A stretch of DNA of 64,000 nucleotides from Melanopsichium pennsylvanicum. Its lineage: Eukaryota; Basidiomycota; Ustilaginomycetes; Ustilaginales. This document shows, one piece after another, positions 31,601 through 41,588 of the stretch. Made by a program: the position numbers and the translations under genes. The notes under the pieces are model-generated. The model was not told where the DNA came from, searched no databases, and saw only the letters and a list, made by a program, of their open reading frames with translations. The stretch lies in assembly GCA_900208305.1 (NCBI GenBank), contig OAPG01000004.1, positions 1 through 64,000 on the forward strand, in the 5' to 3' direction. Position 1 is the first letter of the stretch; every line of letters starts with the position of its first letter.

Positions 31601-32189
31601 CACCGGCAATACTGCTGCGAACAAGAGTGTTGCCGCTAGCGGCAGTCCCAGCGCTGGGAACAATGGAAAGGAGAACAAGCCTATCCTGCTCAAAGACGGC
31701 AAGCGAGTCCTTGAATGTCTTCAGAAGTCGTTGCGTATTGCAAACAGCTGCATTGACGAGCGCAGCACAGTAGAGATCTTCTGCTCGGCCCTTGATCAGT
31801 ATCTGTACTACTTTGAGCAGCAGGTAGAGGCCGTAGCACCTAAGTACATCAACTCGCTGGTTGAGCTTATCTCGAACGGGTTGGACTCGTTGATGACGGC
31901 AGAAGCTGATGGTGCACATGGGAATGGCCCTGCTGGTGTAGCACCAGCTACGTCGCATCCAGCCATCGTAGGAGGAGGATTTCTGGAATTGCCAACTACC
32001 CCGGATAGCTGTCTGAGGCATTTCCGATCTCAATTGCAGTACATTAAGACGAGGAAGGAGGCTGCTGCATTGGCGCTGGCGAATGCTAATCCTCAGGTAG
32101 GGTCTGATGGTGCAGCACCAAGTGCAAATGGGCCGGATTGGGGCGCTGTACAGATTGGCCCTAGTTTGACTAAATTTGGTCTCAAGTAA
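28649..32189 (+). CDS. VPS35: Retromer subunit Vps35, 2 exons
   Basis: Exons 28649-28823 and 28924-32189 encode 1146 residues; the 100-nt intron (GTAAGT..TAG) splits the Tyr codon of YYELYMAVFDAL. Vps35 is the alpha-solenoid core of the retromer, recycling cargo from endosomes to the Golgi. Diagnostic are [26 protein letters not shown] and [11 protein letters not shown] near 100-140, the Vps26-binding segment. [17 protein letters not shown] and YLYYFEQ are the Vps29-binding C-terminal half. A low-complexity insert of about 190 residues (roughly 310-500, Ala/Ser/Thr/Gly) and a Gly-rich loop ([17 protein letters not shown]) near 700 make it longer than yeast (944) or human (796) Vps35. Confidence 0.95.
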
Positions 32190-32594
32190 ACCTCTGCTTT
32201 TTGAAGTTTTCTTGTGGTTGCATCGTTTTTCATCTTGTTCATACAGTGTTTGAGAAAAATTCGAGAAAAAAAATAGTATGACAATGGGTTTGTTTGAGTG
32301 TGTCAACAAGCGACCCTTGTGGATTGTTTTGAGACGTTTGATCTCTGCGGCGGATGAGTTGGCTCTCTCGCTTCATGGAATCCAGGCATTTCGGCGTCTT
32401 TGCGACTGATGCTTTTCTCTTGATTGCGGGTTGGGGTGTTCATACGATTGTGGCTTTTTTAAGGATGTGGTATATTGTGGTGAAACGTTATTTGAAGAAA
32501 AGAATGTTCGCAATGGCATTTTGGGAGATGAAATTATATAAACTGTATATAAGATATTTATGAAGGAGGAAATGTGGACACAAATGCTTGATGA
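32190..32594. other. Convergent interval, VPS35 / MCM10
   Basis: 405 bases between 3' ends. A 69-codon plus-strand frame at 32354-32563 is hydrophobic but has no family features, and I do not call it a gene. Confidence 0.4.
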
Positions 32595-35500
32595 TCAAAT
32601 GATCTCTAAATCCGAATCCGAATGCGAATGCGAATGCGAATGCGAATCGGAATCGGTATTTGTTTGTTCAATTATGTTCTGTCGAGGTTGTAATCGCTGT
32701 GATTGAAATTGTATGATGCGATCACTCAATCCAATTTTCATCTCTTGTTGATCAATACCTTCCCTTACCTCAGCAGATTTTCGCACCAGATCATCTAGAT
32801 CATCCTCCCAATCATCATCTTGAAAATCTTCGAGATTGACTAACTCGCCCCCAATCACTTTAAGTTTGGACAGTTGACCGACTTCTTGAATCGGAAGCCT
32901 CATTTTGGGTCGATGAGCTTTTTTCATCTTCAAACTCGGCTCGACTGCTGCTGATACTGATACTGTTCCATTCACAGATGTAAATGCAGAAGCACCACCT
33001 TGAGCTAAAGACAGTAATTTGCTCCTCGAATCACCACTTTTCTTGTACTTGCCATTATCAGACTCTACAGTATGTCTGTTCAACCCGGCAATAGGAAGAC
33101 CGGCAAGAAGCGTGTTTGACGATCGCTTTGAACCGGGGTTAGACATGAATCTGAGTTTTGTCTCTACATCCATCTCTGACACACGACTCGACGACGGAAC
33201 GACGACACCGGTGTACTTGCGTCGCTTGGCTTGTACCGCTTCTTGCTTCTCTCGAGCCGCCCGTTTGCGTTGCTCCAGAGTATTGTACGCCGCGTTGATC
33301 ATATCTGCGGTTCCATTTGGTAGAATTGGCAATACATGCTCTTTCTCTTTTCCGCCTCTCTTGTTCTTCTTCTTGTGTTCGCATCTTTCCGCATCCTCAC
33401 CTTCCATGGTTGCTTCTCCGTCATTTTCATCGTCGTCATCAGTCTCATAATTTTTCTTCTTGCTTGAATTTGGTGCAAATCGAGCCTCGATCTCGCGCAA
33501 TAGCTTCTCTTCTTCAATCTGCTTCCTGAGTCTCGCCTGTTTTTCAGTGTTCCCCCTTCCGTAACGATTGCTGACGTCATATTTCCAACTCGAAGGATCG
33601 GACGCTCTCACCTCGTTATCTTGATCTGGTGAAAATGAACAAACAAGAGGAGATTGGGAAACATAAACATTGCCACCGTTGTTTTCCATCCCATCGCCAA
33701 CACTGGCGTATGATGAGTTGAGTTTTTTGGCCAGCGCGAGGCGCGATGCTTCAGAGCTAGCGGCGGTCTTGTACGACGTAGTGATGTTGTTGATGATCGA
33801 ATCTTGGTCGTTGTAGCCACCACCGACTCTGCGGTTCGAGAACGAGGCATTTCCGTTGCCACCACTGCTGCCACCACCACCTGCGCCGCCGAAGCGACTG
33901 GTGGAGTTGGCAGCAAATTCTGGACGACCTCTGGCCAGTTGATCCATATGTCGGCTCAGATGAAAGTCGCACGTTGTCGTACGTGTTTGCTTGCGAGCTT
34001 TGATGTCTACAAAGCTACTACACCTTTGACCGTTGGATTTTATCGCCGAGCAACGTCGATAATCAGCCGCTTGGCCAATCACCAAGCAATCCTCTGCTGA
34101 TCTCGGTGTGATGCGCAACATCTTGCTTTCAAAACCACCAGGACGAGCGCCCGATTTTCCATCACCAGGTCTAGATGGAAAAGGTCGAAGCACTCTAGGA
34201 TTCATGATCGCAACAATCGTTCCTTCGGCCTGCTTGTAGAGCAACTCGAATGCTCCACGAGATCCATTAACGTACTTTTTGTTAGCATGAGATGCGAGGA
34301 TGGATGAAACGTCAGATCGAATATTCTTGTTGGAATGAACAAGGGATGTATCCACCTGATCCGACTCGTAAGCAATGAGCGAAAGATAGTTGTCACCACG
34401 CCCAGCAGAGCCTGTTGCATCGCCGTCGGTCGAGTCGACGCCGAGGTCTACGAGCTTGAGAATGACGAATTTGCGTGGACGTTGGTTGAGACGAGCTTCT
34501 TCGCGTTTGCGCTCCATCTCTTCATCTATTTCAGTCATGGGCGCTCTTCGTTTGGAGTTCTTGCAAGTTTGGGTGGAGAATGCATCCGAGTTTCCCTGCT
34601 CCAAATCTAGAATTAGTTTGCCATCTGTAGCCACGTCTTTGAACAGCACTGGGTCATGCTCGTTGTTATCATCACCGCAAGGTGATGTTTTCGTCGAGCT
34701 ATCTTGGTTTTGGAAGGCATGGTTCTTGAACCCTTTGGTAATGAGCAAATCGCTTTTCTCCACAATGGTTGCAATGACGATCCAGTCACCGTCTACTGGC
34801 ACTTGGTAGTCACCATTGAGGTAGGCCTTCGAATCCATCTGGCGATCGCTGAGGGTTGCGATGGTCATTGGTCGAGCGACTGAGTACAAGAGCGATGGGG
34901 AGATATGGTATCGTCCTCGAAGATGGTCCTTCAGTTGAGAGTGTGGTAACTTGCGCTCCCGAAGTCTGTGGCCAGAGTAGGGTTCCATGTGCTCCCATTT
35001 GGGATCATCCGGATTGGCCGGAATAGGACGAGGGCCAGGTTGTAGGTTGTAAGTGAGTGCTAGATCTTCGTCGCGACTTACAGAGTAGGCTGCTACGTAA
35101 TCGTGGTCTGCATCATTATCATCGTCTTCAACAACAACATCATCAGAGTCTTGCGCATCGGATGCGCACGAACGCTGCTTGGCTCGAGCAAAAGCTCCTT
35201 GACTCGCGATAGGTTTGATTTTGGCTTGGGAAAAGCTCTTATCAAGCGCAATGACGTGCTGAGAGACAGCGTATTGCTCGCCAAACCCAGCACTCCTGAA
35301 CGACTCCCTCCTCGCGGCATGCTCTCGGAGTCTGCGCACTTGAGCCGCTTTCTGCTGCTTTTCAAAGAGCGACTGCTGTACCTGCTTTGCTTTCTGCAAG
35401 AAATTGCTCGAATTTGGTGGTGCTCGTGTATGGATGCGATTCTTGATCTGTTGCAGCAGTGCTCGCGCGCTGTTGTCAGCTTGAAGATCATCACTGTAGC

Positions 35501-35813
35501 CGGGTGGGTAATGGTGATGGTCAGAGCGAGGTGGGGGCTCGTACGTGGTCGATGCACGTGCACGAGCTTCGGCGTACGAGATAAGGCTAGATTTGCGTCG
35601 TGCTTCTTGATCCTTTTGTAAGATTCGTGCATGTCCAGAGAGGCGTTGGTGTTTAGGTTTAGGCTTGGACGGCGATGAAGGGGCGACGACTGGTTTTTGA
35701 CGTTTTAAAGGCGGCAGAGATGGTTTGAGAATTGTGTTTGTATGAGTTGTGAGATGAGCAGCGGGACATTTCGAGGTGGTCGCGGTGCGTGTGACCTCCA
35801 TAGTGGCGGTCAA
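32595..35813 (-). CDS. MCM10: DNA replication initiation factor Mcm10
   Basis: Of 1072 residues, the conserved core lies at about 325-640: the OB fold (WIVIATIVEKSDLLITKGFKNHAF, KFVILKLVDLG, FELLYKQAEGTIVAIMNP) followed by the zinc finger CSAIKSNGQRC ... CDFHLSRH near 585-625. Mcm10 binds the CMG helicase and DNA polymerase alpha and is needed for origin firing. N- and C-terminal parts are charged and poorly conserved. The C-terminus has a repetitive tail (SDSDSHSHSHSHSDSD) encoded by a hexamer-like GAATGC array at 32619-32645. The N-terminal Met is the first in the frame, and an internal start is possible. Confidence 0.92.
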   Translation of the reverse strand: MTATMEVTRTATTSKCPAAHLTTHTNTILKPSLPPLKRQKPVVAPSSPSKPKPKHQRLSGHARILQKDQEARRKSSLISYAEARARASTTYEPPPRSDHHHYPPGYSDDLQADNSARALLQQIKNRIHTRAPPNSSNFLQKAKQVQQSLFEKQQKAAQVRRLREHAARRESFRSAGFGEQYAVSQHVIALDKSFSQAKIKPIASQGAFARAKQRSCASDAQDSDDVVVEDDDNDADHDYVAAYSVSRDEDLALTYNLQPGPRPIPANPDDPKWEHMEPYSGHRLRERKLPHSQLKDHLRGRYHISPSLLYSVARPMTIATLSDRQMDSKAYLNGDYQVPVDGDWIVIATIVEKSDLLITKGFKNHAFQNQDSSTKTSPCGDDNNEHDPVLFKDVATDGKLILDLEQGNSDAFSTQTCKNSKRRAPMTEIDEEMERKREEARLNQRPRKFVILKLVDLGVDSTDGDATGSAGRGDNYLSLIAYESDQVDTSLVHSNKNIRSDVSSILASHANKKYVNGSRGAFELLYKQAEGTIVAIMNPRVLRPFPSRPGDGKSGARPGGFESKMLRITPRSAEDCLVIGQAADYRRCSAIKSNGQRCSSFVDIKARKQTRTTTCDFHLSRHMDQLARGRPEFAANSTSRFGGAGGGGSSGGNGNASFSNRRVGGGYNDQDSIINNITTSYKTAASSEASRLALAKKLNSSYASVGDGMENNGGNVYVSQSPLVCSFSPDQDNEVRASDPSSWKYDVSNRYGRGNTEKQARLRKQIEEEKLLREIEARFAPNSSKKKNYETDDDDENDGEATMEGEDAERCEHKKKNKRGGKEKEHVLPILPNGTADMINAAYNTLEQRKRAAREKQEAVQAKRRKYTGVVVPSSSRVSEMDVETKLRFMSNPGSKRSSNTLLAGLPIAGLNRHTVESDNGKYKKSGDSRSKLLSLAQGGASAFTSVNGTVSVSAAVEPSLKMKKAHRPKMRLPIQEVGQLSKLKVIGGELVNLEDFQDDDWEDDLDDLVRKSAEVREGIDQQEMKIGLSDRIIQFQSQRLQPRQNIIEQTNTDSDSHSHSHSHSDSDLEII

Positions 35814-36444
35814 TGGAGTTGATTGGCTATGGAGTACAAGGGGAGAGGTGAGGAGCGTGGTTTAGAAGCACAATTCTGTCGATTTCACTGCCTGATACTG
35901 TCAAGCAAAACAGTGAAAGTTGGTGCAATCTAGTAGTCTAAATTGATAATAAGGATTATGATGTAAACGATGATGGTGATGTAAACGATGATGGTGATGG
36001 TGATGGTGATGGTGATGGTGATGGTGATGGTGATGGTGATGGTGATGGTGATGGTGATGGTGATGGTGATGGTGATAAAGCCAAGTGGATAAGCCTGAAA
36101 ATACCAAGAGAAGGAAGGACGCTTTTTGTGGAAATGTCAGACGCGTCCATGTCTGTCAATTGTGTTGGTTTCAACTTACACGCGGTACTTTACCAGTGTA
36201 AGTCTGATGTAAAGCATCAAGGAAATAAATAATAAAATATTAAAAATAGTATTATGCACGTCGTTTGGTCGTCGTGTAAAGTGAGACTCTTTTGCTTATA
36301 AAAGTCGCCGATGATGATACTCAACAATACAGTAATCTACTTTACTATACACAAAGATTGGTTTGGAAACAAGTTTTGTCATCATCTGCATTAGCGTCAA
36401 TCATCCTTCTAATACAACTGCATTGACGCAGCTCATTCTTCAAC
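35814..36444. promoter_or_regulatory. Divergent interval with a hexamer microsatellite, MCM10 / DUF5519 gene
   Basis: A GGTGAT hexamer array occupies about 35984-36076. A TACAGTA motif is at 36328-36334, and AT-rich sequence (AATAATAAAATATTAAAAATAG) lies around 36225-36250. The rest shows no coding signal. Confidence 0.5.
35984..36076. repeat. (GGTGAT)n hexanucleotide array
   Basis: About 15 near-perfect copies of GGTGAT. Spurious poly-His or Ser-Pro frames read across it. Confidence 0.95.
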
Positions 36445-37503
36445 ATGTTGTTGTTCACCTCCAGCTCGACTGTTGAAGCCATCGCGTCCACCTACCGCAA
36501 GGCACCTGTTACCATCTCACTCTTTGCCTCATACTTTGTTTCTCAGCTCGTCTCAAAGCTCTGGCTAAGTTATCGACTGTTTGTGGCTCTTCCAGGTGGT
36601 CCCTTACCTAACAACTTGTTTGGTTGGGCGATTCATTATTTTGCACTCTCTCCTTTATCGTTACATAGCGCATGGACAAGAAGCAGCCTTATACGCTCCT
36701 TCCTCCCCAAAGTCGGCGCTTTGGATCAGACCAAGCTGTCGACGGGTGTCGCATTGCCAAAACGCCAAGCTTGCACTCCGTCGACTGCTGGTACCATTCC
36801 GCATCGACAGCTAGATCAATTCTCCTCCATCACTGATTGCTCTGCAACCCAAGCTGGGCAACAGGATTTGTTGCTCAAGCAGGCACAAGAAGCAGTTCAA
36901 TACAGTCTCGCAGTATTACTCAAAGAGGCCGAATCGCAACCATCTCACCTCCGATTTGGACCTTCGATGATCGAATCGCAGTCAACAGCACTCTTTGCCA
37001 TCTCGCATACGCTTGTCACAGCAAGCGACAACGTCTCTCGATCTACACGCTCGGCTCAATTCCCTTGTACGCTTTCGCGACGCTTCTTGTCTTCACTCAA
37101 AGGCGAATTCGTTCATATTCACTGCACTCCATCCAGAGCCGCACAAGAGGCAGTGCAGGATGGAAGTCTGCACATGACCCTGCACCCGAATGATGCGGCT
37201 CTAGTAGTTGATCAAGGATGGGCAGAACTACATCCACTCGCAGGCTTCCCATCCTACTCCGGCTTCTGGTTCGGTTGGCCTGCGTGGTTGACCAGCTTAC
37301 GACCGCCAAAGACAGGCTCTGCCAGATGGTGGTCAAGTACTACCGTACCAACTGACAAGAGCGTCAAGGTGAAGAAAGCACTCGGGCTTCCACCGACCTA
37401 TGTCATGGTGTACAGCCCGAGGAACCAGGACGAGGCAAACGTCGTTCACCACATTATCCGAGCTGCCATCATGTTTGCTATTGGCTCGCGTCCGACACGA
37501 TGA
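36445..37503 (+). CDS. DUF5519 (luciferase-domain) membrane protein
   Basis: The 352-residue protein has an N-terminal hydrophobic region (about 20-70) with one or two possible membrane segments (TISLFASYFVSQLVSKLWLS; LFGWAIHYFALSPLSL). The C-terminal half has FVHIHCTPSRAAQEAVQDGSLHMTLHPNDAALVVDQGWAELHPLAG and VMVYSPRNQDEANVVHHIIRAAIMF, the pattern I associate with DUF5519, a fungal domain of unknown function. A metal or small-ligand role is sometimes suggested from the His-rich pattern but is not established. It is convergent with the ALKBH6-like gene, 128 bases apart. Confidence 0.7.
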   Translation: MLLFTSSSTVEAIASTYRKAPVTISLFASYFVSQLVSKLWLSYRLFVALPGGPLPNNLFGWAIHYFALSPLSLHSAWTRSSLIRSFLPKVGALDQTKLSTGVALPKRQACTPSTAGTIPHRQLDQFSSITDCSATQAGQQDLLLKQAQEAVQYSLAVLLKEAESQPSHLRFGPSMIESQSTALFAISHTLVTASDNVSRSTRSAQFPCTLSRRFLSSLKGEFVHIHCTPSRAAQEAVQDGSLHMTLHPNDAALVVDQGWAELHPLAGFPSYSGFWFGWPAWLTSLRPPKTGSARWWSSTTVPTDKSVKVKKALGLPPTYVMVYSPRNQDEANVVHHIIRAAIMFAIGSRPTR

Positions 37504-37631
37504 ATGCACAAACATGCTGGCATAAACGATTCACCGTCGATCCAGTGTGACACGTATGATTCAATCCGATGTCATGTGGGCAGGGTATACAAGTGATTGG
37601 CATGTCGGATTGTCTCAGCCAGTAAGTATGC

Positions 37632-38657
37632 TCATCGCTTTCCGCCATGCAAGTACGCCATCATGGCAGCAACTCCCTTGCTAACTTTCTCCACGTCCCT
37701 GAATGTAAGGCTTAGCCTCGTGCTTCTTTCCAGGTTGGCTTCCTCCTGCTTGTTTTCCGCCTTGGTATCACTGGCTTGTAATTTCGCCTTTTCAACCACA
37801 CTCCGCAAGTGAGTGTCACAGAGCGAGTCGGTGTTCACCACCTGGGCCAGATCAAAGCCCGTGTCGACTTGCCTCTCAGCTATGCCATGCAGATACGAAT
37901 CGTAGACGGAGCCTGTTGTGATGAGAAGCGATCTCGGTTCTTGCAGGATCGAGAAAATTGGATTTGGCTCTCTTGCCCGTGCACCTCGGACGATCTTGAC
38001 GTTCCCCTCGATCCTCTCTTTCGGTACAATCTTTGACTTGGTCTCGTCTCCATCTTCCTCCTCTTCTGTACAGGTGGAATCTTGTGCGATCTTTTCGTCG
38101 TGTTCCTTCATGCGTTCGTCAAAGTCCTTTTGCAAATCTTCATCTACGTATCTGTACACGTCGAGCAAGGTGTGCGAACCCAGGCTGATGGTTGCCACTG
38201 CAGGAAAGTACGCTGGCCCATCTTCATGCGGCATGATACCCTGTCCAGGTGTGTACTCGTTCACAAGACAGTGATTTGGCTCTGCATGCTTGCACATATC
38301 GAAGGCTCCCGTTTTGCCAAGTCGCGTGATGAGGTCCGGGTAAGTGGTCAAGAATTCGGGCATGGCTTGTGGCATAAGCACGTTGTTCTTGGCTACTATT
38401 TGACCACCCCATTCCTGGAGACGCCTATTCTGGAGCATCTTCCATTTGGGTCTGGGTGCGGAAAGAATGGCTTCGGTGAGGTATCGCTCTTCATCCTCGG
38501 TGATGAAATTGGGAATGTAAAAGAACCCTCCTTCATGATGGGTTGATGTGCTGAAGCATGACGAAGCGAATTGGTTGGGAGCGGCATTAGCAGGAATACT
38601 TATGCGATGTGATTCGAGATTATAGCTTTCTTGTGAGGTTTCTTCGAGAAGCGACAT
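37632..38657 (-). CDS. ALKBH6-like 2-oxoglutarate/Fe(II) dioxygenase
   Basis: From MSLLEETSQ (38657) the protein is 341 residues; an in-frame ATG at 38756 would add 33. The double-stranded beta-helix core contains LVNEYTPGQGIMPHEDGPAYFPAVATISLGSH, with the His-x-Asp iron ligands in HED. The distal His is in SYLHGI, where EPRSLLITTGSVYDSYLHGI closely follows ALKBH6. An Arg that binds 2-oxoglutarate is expected past it, but the C-terminal arm (SLTFRDVEK) supplies it only plausibly. An acidic insert (EKIAQDSTCTEEEEDGDETKS) breaks the core. ALKBH6 is an AlkB homologue whose substrate is unsettled. The shorter start is preferred because the extra residues look like a leader. Confidence 0.85.
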   Translation of the reverse strand: MSLLEETSQESYNLESHRISIPANAAPNQFASSCFSTSTHHEGGFFYIPNFITEDEERYLTEAILSAPRPKWKMLQNRRLQEWGGQIVAKNNVLMPQAMPEFLTTYPDLITRLGKTGAFDMCKHAEPNHCLVNEYTPGQGIMPHEDGPAYFPAVATISLGSHTLLDVYRYVDEDLQKDFDERMKEHDEKIAQDSTCTEEEEDGDETKSKIVPKERIEGNVKIVRGARAREPNPIFSILQEPRSLLITTGSVYDSYLHGIAERQVDTGFDLAQVVNTDSLCDTHLRSVVEKAKLQASDTKAENKQEEANLERSTRLSLTFRDVEKVSKGVAAMMAYLHGGKR

Positions 38658-38930
38658 GTTAAGATGGAGATGGGAATGGATATGAAGAATGAACAAGCTA
38701 TTCGTGTCGAGCGAGGGAGAAGCAACCTGATTTTTGCAAGAAGCCGCTTCGGCCAACTGCGCGGCTGCTCGGCTGCTGTACTGCGCTTTTTGGGATCATG
38801 AACATGTGGAGTCGCAGACTGTGGTTTGTCAAATCGCTAATCATGAGCCCTTTGTGCTTTGCCCTTTCATCATCTCCCATCACCATCTTCCATATCAACA
38901 CATCCTCTGTGACTGACAGAAAAAGTATCT
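38658..38930. promoter_or_regulatory. Divergent promoter interval, ALKBH6-like / RING-CH gene
   Basis: 273 bases between the preferred start codons. No clear motif. Confidence 0.35.
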
Positions 38931-40757
38931 TTGTCAAGGATGTCACATCAAGCTCAAGACCAGAATCAGATCAGTGACGCCTCCAGCTCTAGTCCGATCG
39001 ATTCGCAGTCCACTTTCTCAAACCACGTCTCAATCGACACTGCCACGCTCGAGAATGACCTGATTCCATCTCCACCGGCCTCTGAAATTGCATCTTCTCG
39101 TTCAAATGAGACTCAGGATGCATCATCACCCAACTACGCCAACCTCGATGGCTCTTCTCGCATGTACCGCTTCCCAAGCGATCTGCCTCCCCGATTCGGC
39201 GACTCCAGCTCAGACCGTGATCCAAACGATCGAGTCGTCACAATCCGTGACCTCAGATCCAAGACATGCTGGATCTGCTCTGATGAGGACGAGGAACCCC
39301 TTCCAGCCCAGCACCCATCACCCTCTACGCCCTCATCGTCACCGGCAGTGCGATCAAAGCGCTTCGTCCACCCTTGCAATTGCACTCTTGTTGCGCACGA
39401 AAGCTGTCTTCTACGCTGGATCGAACAGAGCAAGCGAGATCACCCATTGCAGGATCATGTCACTTGTCCACAGTGTAAAGCTCCATATATCATCATCAAC
39501 AACAAAACAACCCTCCTCAAGGCATTTGAGTTTTTCGACAAGCTCATCACCCATGTCGAGCCTTTTGGTGCCATTGCCCTGTTCGGTGGATCCGTGCTCG
39601 TCGCATGCACCACTTACGGATGTATGGCAATTCGCATGTTCCTTGGCAAGGATGCAGCCCGCAGAGCACTGGCTTCACCTTGGCCATGGCACTATTGGGT
39701 CGACATTCCACTCATCCCATTCGCACTCATCGCTTCGAGGTTGAACGTGTTTGAATCAGCCATGACCTGGGTGCCCACTTTGGTAGCCTTCCCGCTCGTC
39801 AGCATTCCGATGGCGGGCGCAAGCGCAGCCCACGAAAGATTGTTCAATTCTTATTTGGAATCGAGCCTCGTCACCGCGCGCGCCTACCCGCCAGGACCGG
39901 CACTGACGGCACTGCTCATTCCCTGGATTCGCGTCTTCTACCTTGCTCTCAAACGCAAGGTGTACCGTGCTGTCCTGCACCCCTTCTACGGTACTAGACG
40001 CAACGATGAGTCCCAAATTACTGGTAGAGGCCGCAACAGGAGAAGGGTGGTCATTGTCGGCGAACCAGACAGCTACCTTGTAGATGGCGGTACAGCGGAC
40101 GAGCTCGACCCGGACGACTTTGGGGCGACTGTACAATTTGAAAGAAACGTCGATGGTGGGCAGGAGCCCACACAGACAGTGTACGTGACGCATCATTCGT
40201 TAGCGAGGCTGTGTCTGGGTGCGCTTACTTTGCCGTTCATGGCGAATCTCATGGGGAAAGTGTTGGCTCGTATGGCACGTTTTTCTCCATTCTTGGCGAA
40301 ATTTTTGGGTATGACAAATGTCTCTCCTGCTTCCTCGTCGGTGTTGTCTTCGTTTTACACAACCAAAGCTACGCCAACAGCTAGAGAGAGCAGCGAGACC
40401 ACACCTTCACCCACCGCATCCCTCTTGCGTGGCAGCCTACCTTTTTTCGACGCTCAAGCAGCCCAAACACGCAGTGGCGGCGGCGGTGGTGGTGGTGGTG
40501 GAGGTGGAGGAGTTGTCAAGAGAGGCAAGGATGAGGCTTGGAAGCAGAGGTTGTCATGGTTTGGGTATTCGAATGGATTCGATGATCTGGATCCAGTGTG
40601 GTTCCGCAATGCTGTGGGTGCAGGTGTGTACATATTGGTCAAAGATGCAGGTAGTTTGTTGTACAGATACCTAAGATTGAGTCAGAGGAATAGGACGAGC
40701 ATTAAGGATCTTCCTTTCCCAAAAGGGTTGGTGGGTGGGTTGGATTTGAAGCAGTAG
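38931..40757 (+). CDS. RING-CH (RINGv) membrane E3 ubiquitin ligase
   Basis: Of 608 residues, a C4HC3 zinc domain spans 113-182: Cys113, Cys116, then a 32-residue Pro/Ser-rich loop, Cys149, Cys151, His156, Cys159, Cys179, Cys182. The spacing from Cys151 to His is four residues, shorter than the seven usual in MARCH proteins; I recall fungal proteins with PCPCALVAHEECLL that share it. Hydrophobic segments follow at about 213-240 and 262-295, then 425-450, so it is likely a multi-span membrane protein. RING-CH ligases ubiquitinate membrane proteins. A poly-Gly run near 520 is encoded by a GGC/GGT array at 40482-40508. The exact organelle is not deducible. Confidence 0.8.
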   Translation: MSRMSHQAQDQNQISDASSSSPIDSQSTFSNHVSIDTATLENDLIPSPPASEIASSRSNETQDASSPNYANLDGSSRMYRFPSDLPPRFGDSSSDRDPNDRVVTIRDLRSKTCWICSDEDEEPLPAQHPSPSTPSSSPAVRSKRFVHPCNCTLVAHESCLLRWIEQSKRDHPLQDHVTCPQCKAPYIIINNKTTLLKAFEFFDKLITHVEPFGAIALFGGSVLVACTTYGCMAIRMFLGKDAARRALASPWPWHYWVDIPLIPFALIASRLNVFESAMTWVPTLVAFPLVSIPMAGASAAHERLFNSYLESSLVTARAYPPGPALTALLIPWIRVFYLALKRKVYRAVLHPFYGTRRNDESQITGRGRNRRRVVIVGEPDSYLVDGGTADELDPDDFGATVQFERNVDGGQEPTQTVYVTHHSLARLCLGALTLPFMANLMGKVLARMARFSPFLAKFLGMTNVSPASSSVLSSFYTTKATPTARESSETTPSPTASLLRGSLPFFDAQAAQTRSGGGGGGGGGGGGVVKRGKDEAWKQRLSWFGYSNGFDDLDPVWFRNAVGAGVYILVKDAGSLLYRYLRLSQRNRTSIKDLPFPKGLVGGLDLKQ

Positions 40758-41117
40758 TGAGAGTAACTGGATTTGGTTTGGGTTTTGGCAAAACTGGTTA
40801 TGGTGTTAAGAGTTGATAACGTTCCGATCTTTGAAATGGTATACGGTAAAAATAAGGAAAACAGACCCAAGTTTGTTAGTGCGTCAAGATCGTACTAGAC
40901 TGTACAGTCAGCATGAGATGGAATGAAATGAAATGAAATGAAATGTTTTTGGTTTTTTTTGTTTCTTTTTTTTTGTTGTATTGGTGATGAAAACAAGTGT
41001 GTATGTATGTGTTGATTGTACAGCCTAAGTTGGGGTCATAAGAGAGGATGGATTTGGTCGGGAAGGGTTGTGTGCAAATGATTTTTGAAAAGTGAGATAC
41101 AAAGTGACAAACAGAGA
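40758..41117. other. Convergent interval, RING-CH / SRP9
   Basis: 360 bases of 3' sequence with T-rich tracts near 40945-40978 and an ATGAA tandem (about 5 units) at 40920-40945. No gene. Confidence 0.45.
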
Positions 41118-41588
41118 CTACTTTTTGCCCTTCTTTTTCTTCTTCTTCTTATCTGATGCGGATGCACCACCTGACGGTTGTGCTGCAACTGCTGATGCTG
41201 ACGCTGATGCTGGTGCTGGTGCTGAACCATTCGCTGTCGTCGTCACTTTTGCGTTTTCTGCGCCTGAAGTTGCTTGTATTACTGTTGCTGTTGCTGTTGT
41301 TGTTGCTGCTGGTGTGGGTGCTGGTGTAGATTCAGGATTCGCATCTTGTAAAGGATTACTGGATCCGGCCATGGCAAAAGTCATGGCCTTGTTGAAAATC
41401 TCCAATCGGCCCAAGATCGCGCTAGATTTGGTTCTATATTTGATCGTAATGGTATCATCGGTGACTTTGAGCGTCAAGCTTTGGATGGAGGGGCGGGATT
41501 TGATCAAGTAGCGTGTCTTGTGAGGATTGTTTTGGTAAAGTTTAATGGAGCGTTGCTGGAATTCGGGCCAGTCTTTGATGTAGACCAT
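41118..41588 (-). CDS. SRP9: Signal recognition particle subunit SRP9
   Basis: 156 residues from MVYIKDWPEF. The SRP9-21 domain occupies about 1-75: WPEFQQRSIKLYQNNPHKTRYLIKSR and LTLKVTDDTITIKYRT are close to the family pattern. With SRP14 it forms the Alu domain of the signal recognition particle, which pauses translation of secretory proteins. The C-terminal half is an Ala/Thr/Pro-rich tail ending in a Lys-rich cluster (KKKKKKKGKK). The frame stays open well upstream of 41588, but conservation starts at this Met. Confidence 0.85.
   Translation of the reverse strand: MVYIKDWPEFQQRSIKLYQNNPHKTRYLIKSRPSIQSLTLKVTDDTITIKYRTKSSAILGRLEIFNKAMTFAMAGSSNPLQDANPESTPAPTPAATTTATATVIQATSGAENAKVTTTANGSAPAPASASASAVAAQPSGGASASDKKKKKKKGKK

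Noticed and set aside
32354..32563. 69-codon hydrophobic plus-strand frame
   Set aside because: It lies between convergent genes, shows no family features, and is AT-rich at the end; chance seems likely.
35901..36174. Frames encoding a long His run and Ser-Pro repeats
   Set aside because: They are readings of the GGTGAT array in two phases and have no conserved part.
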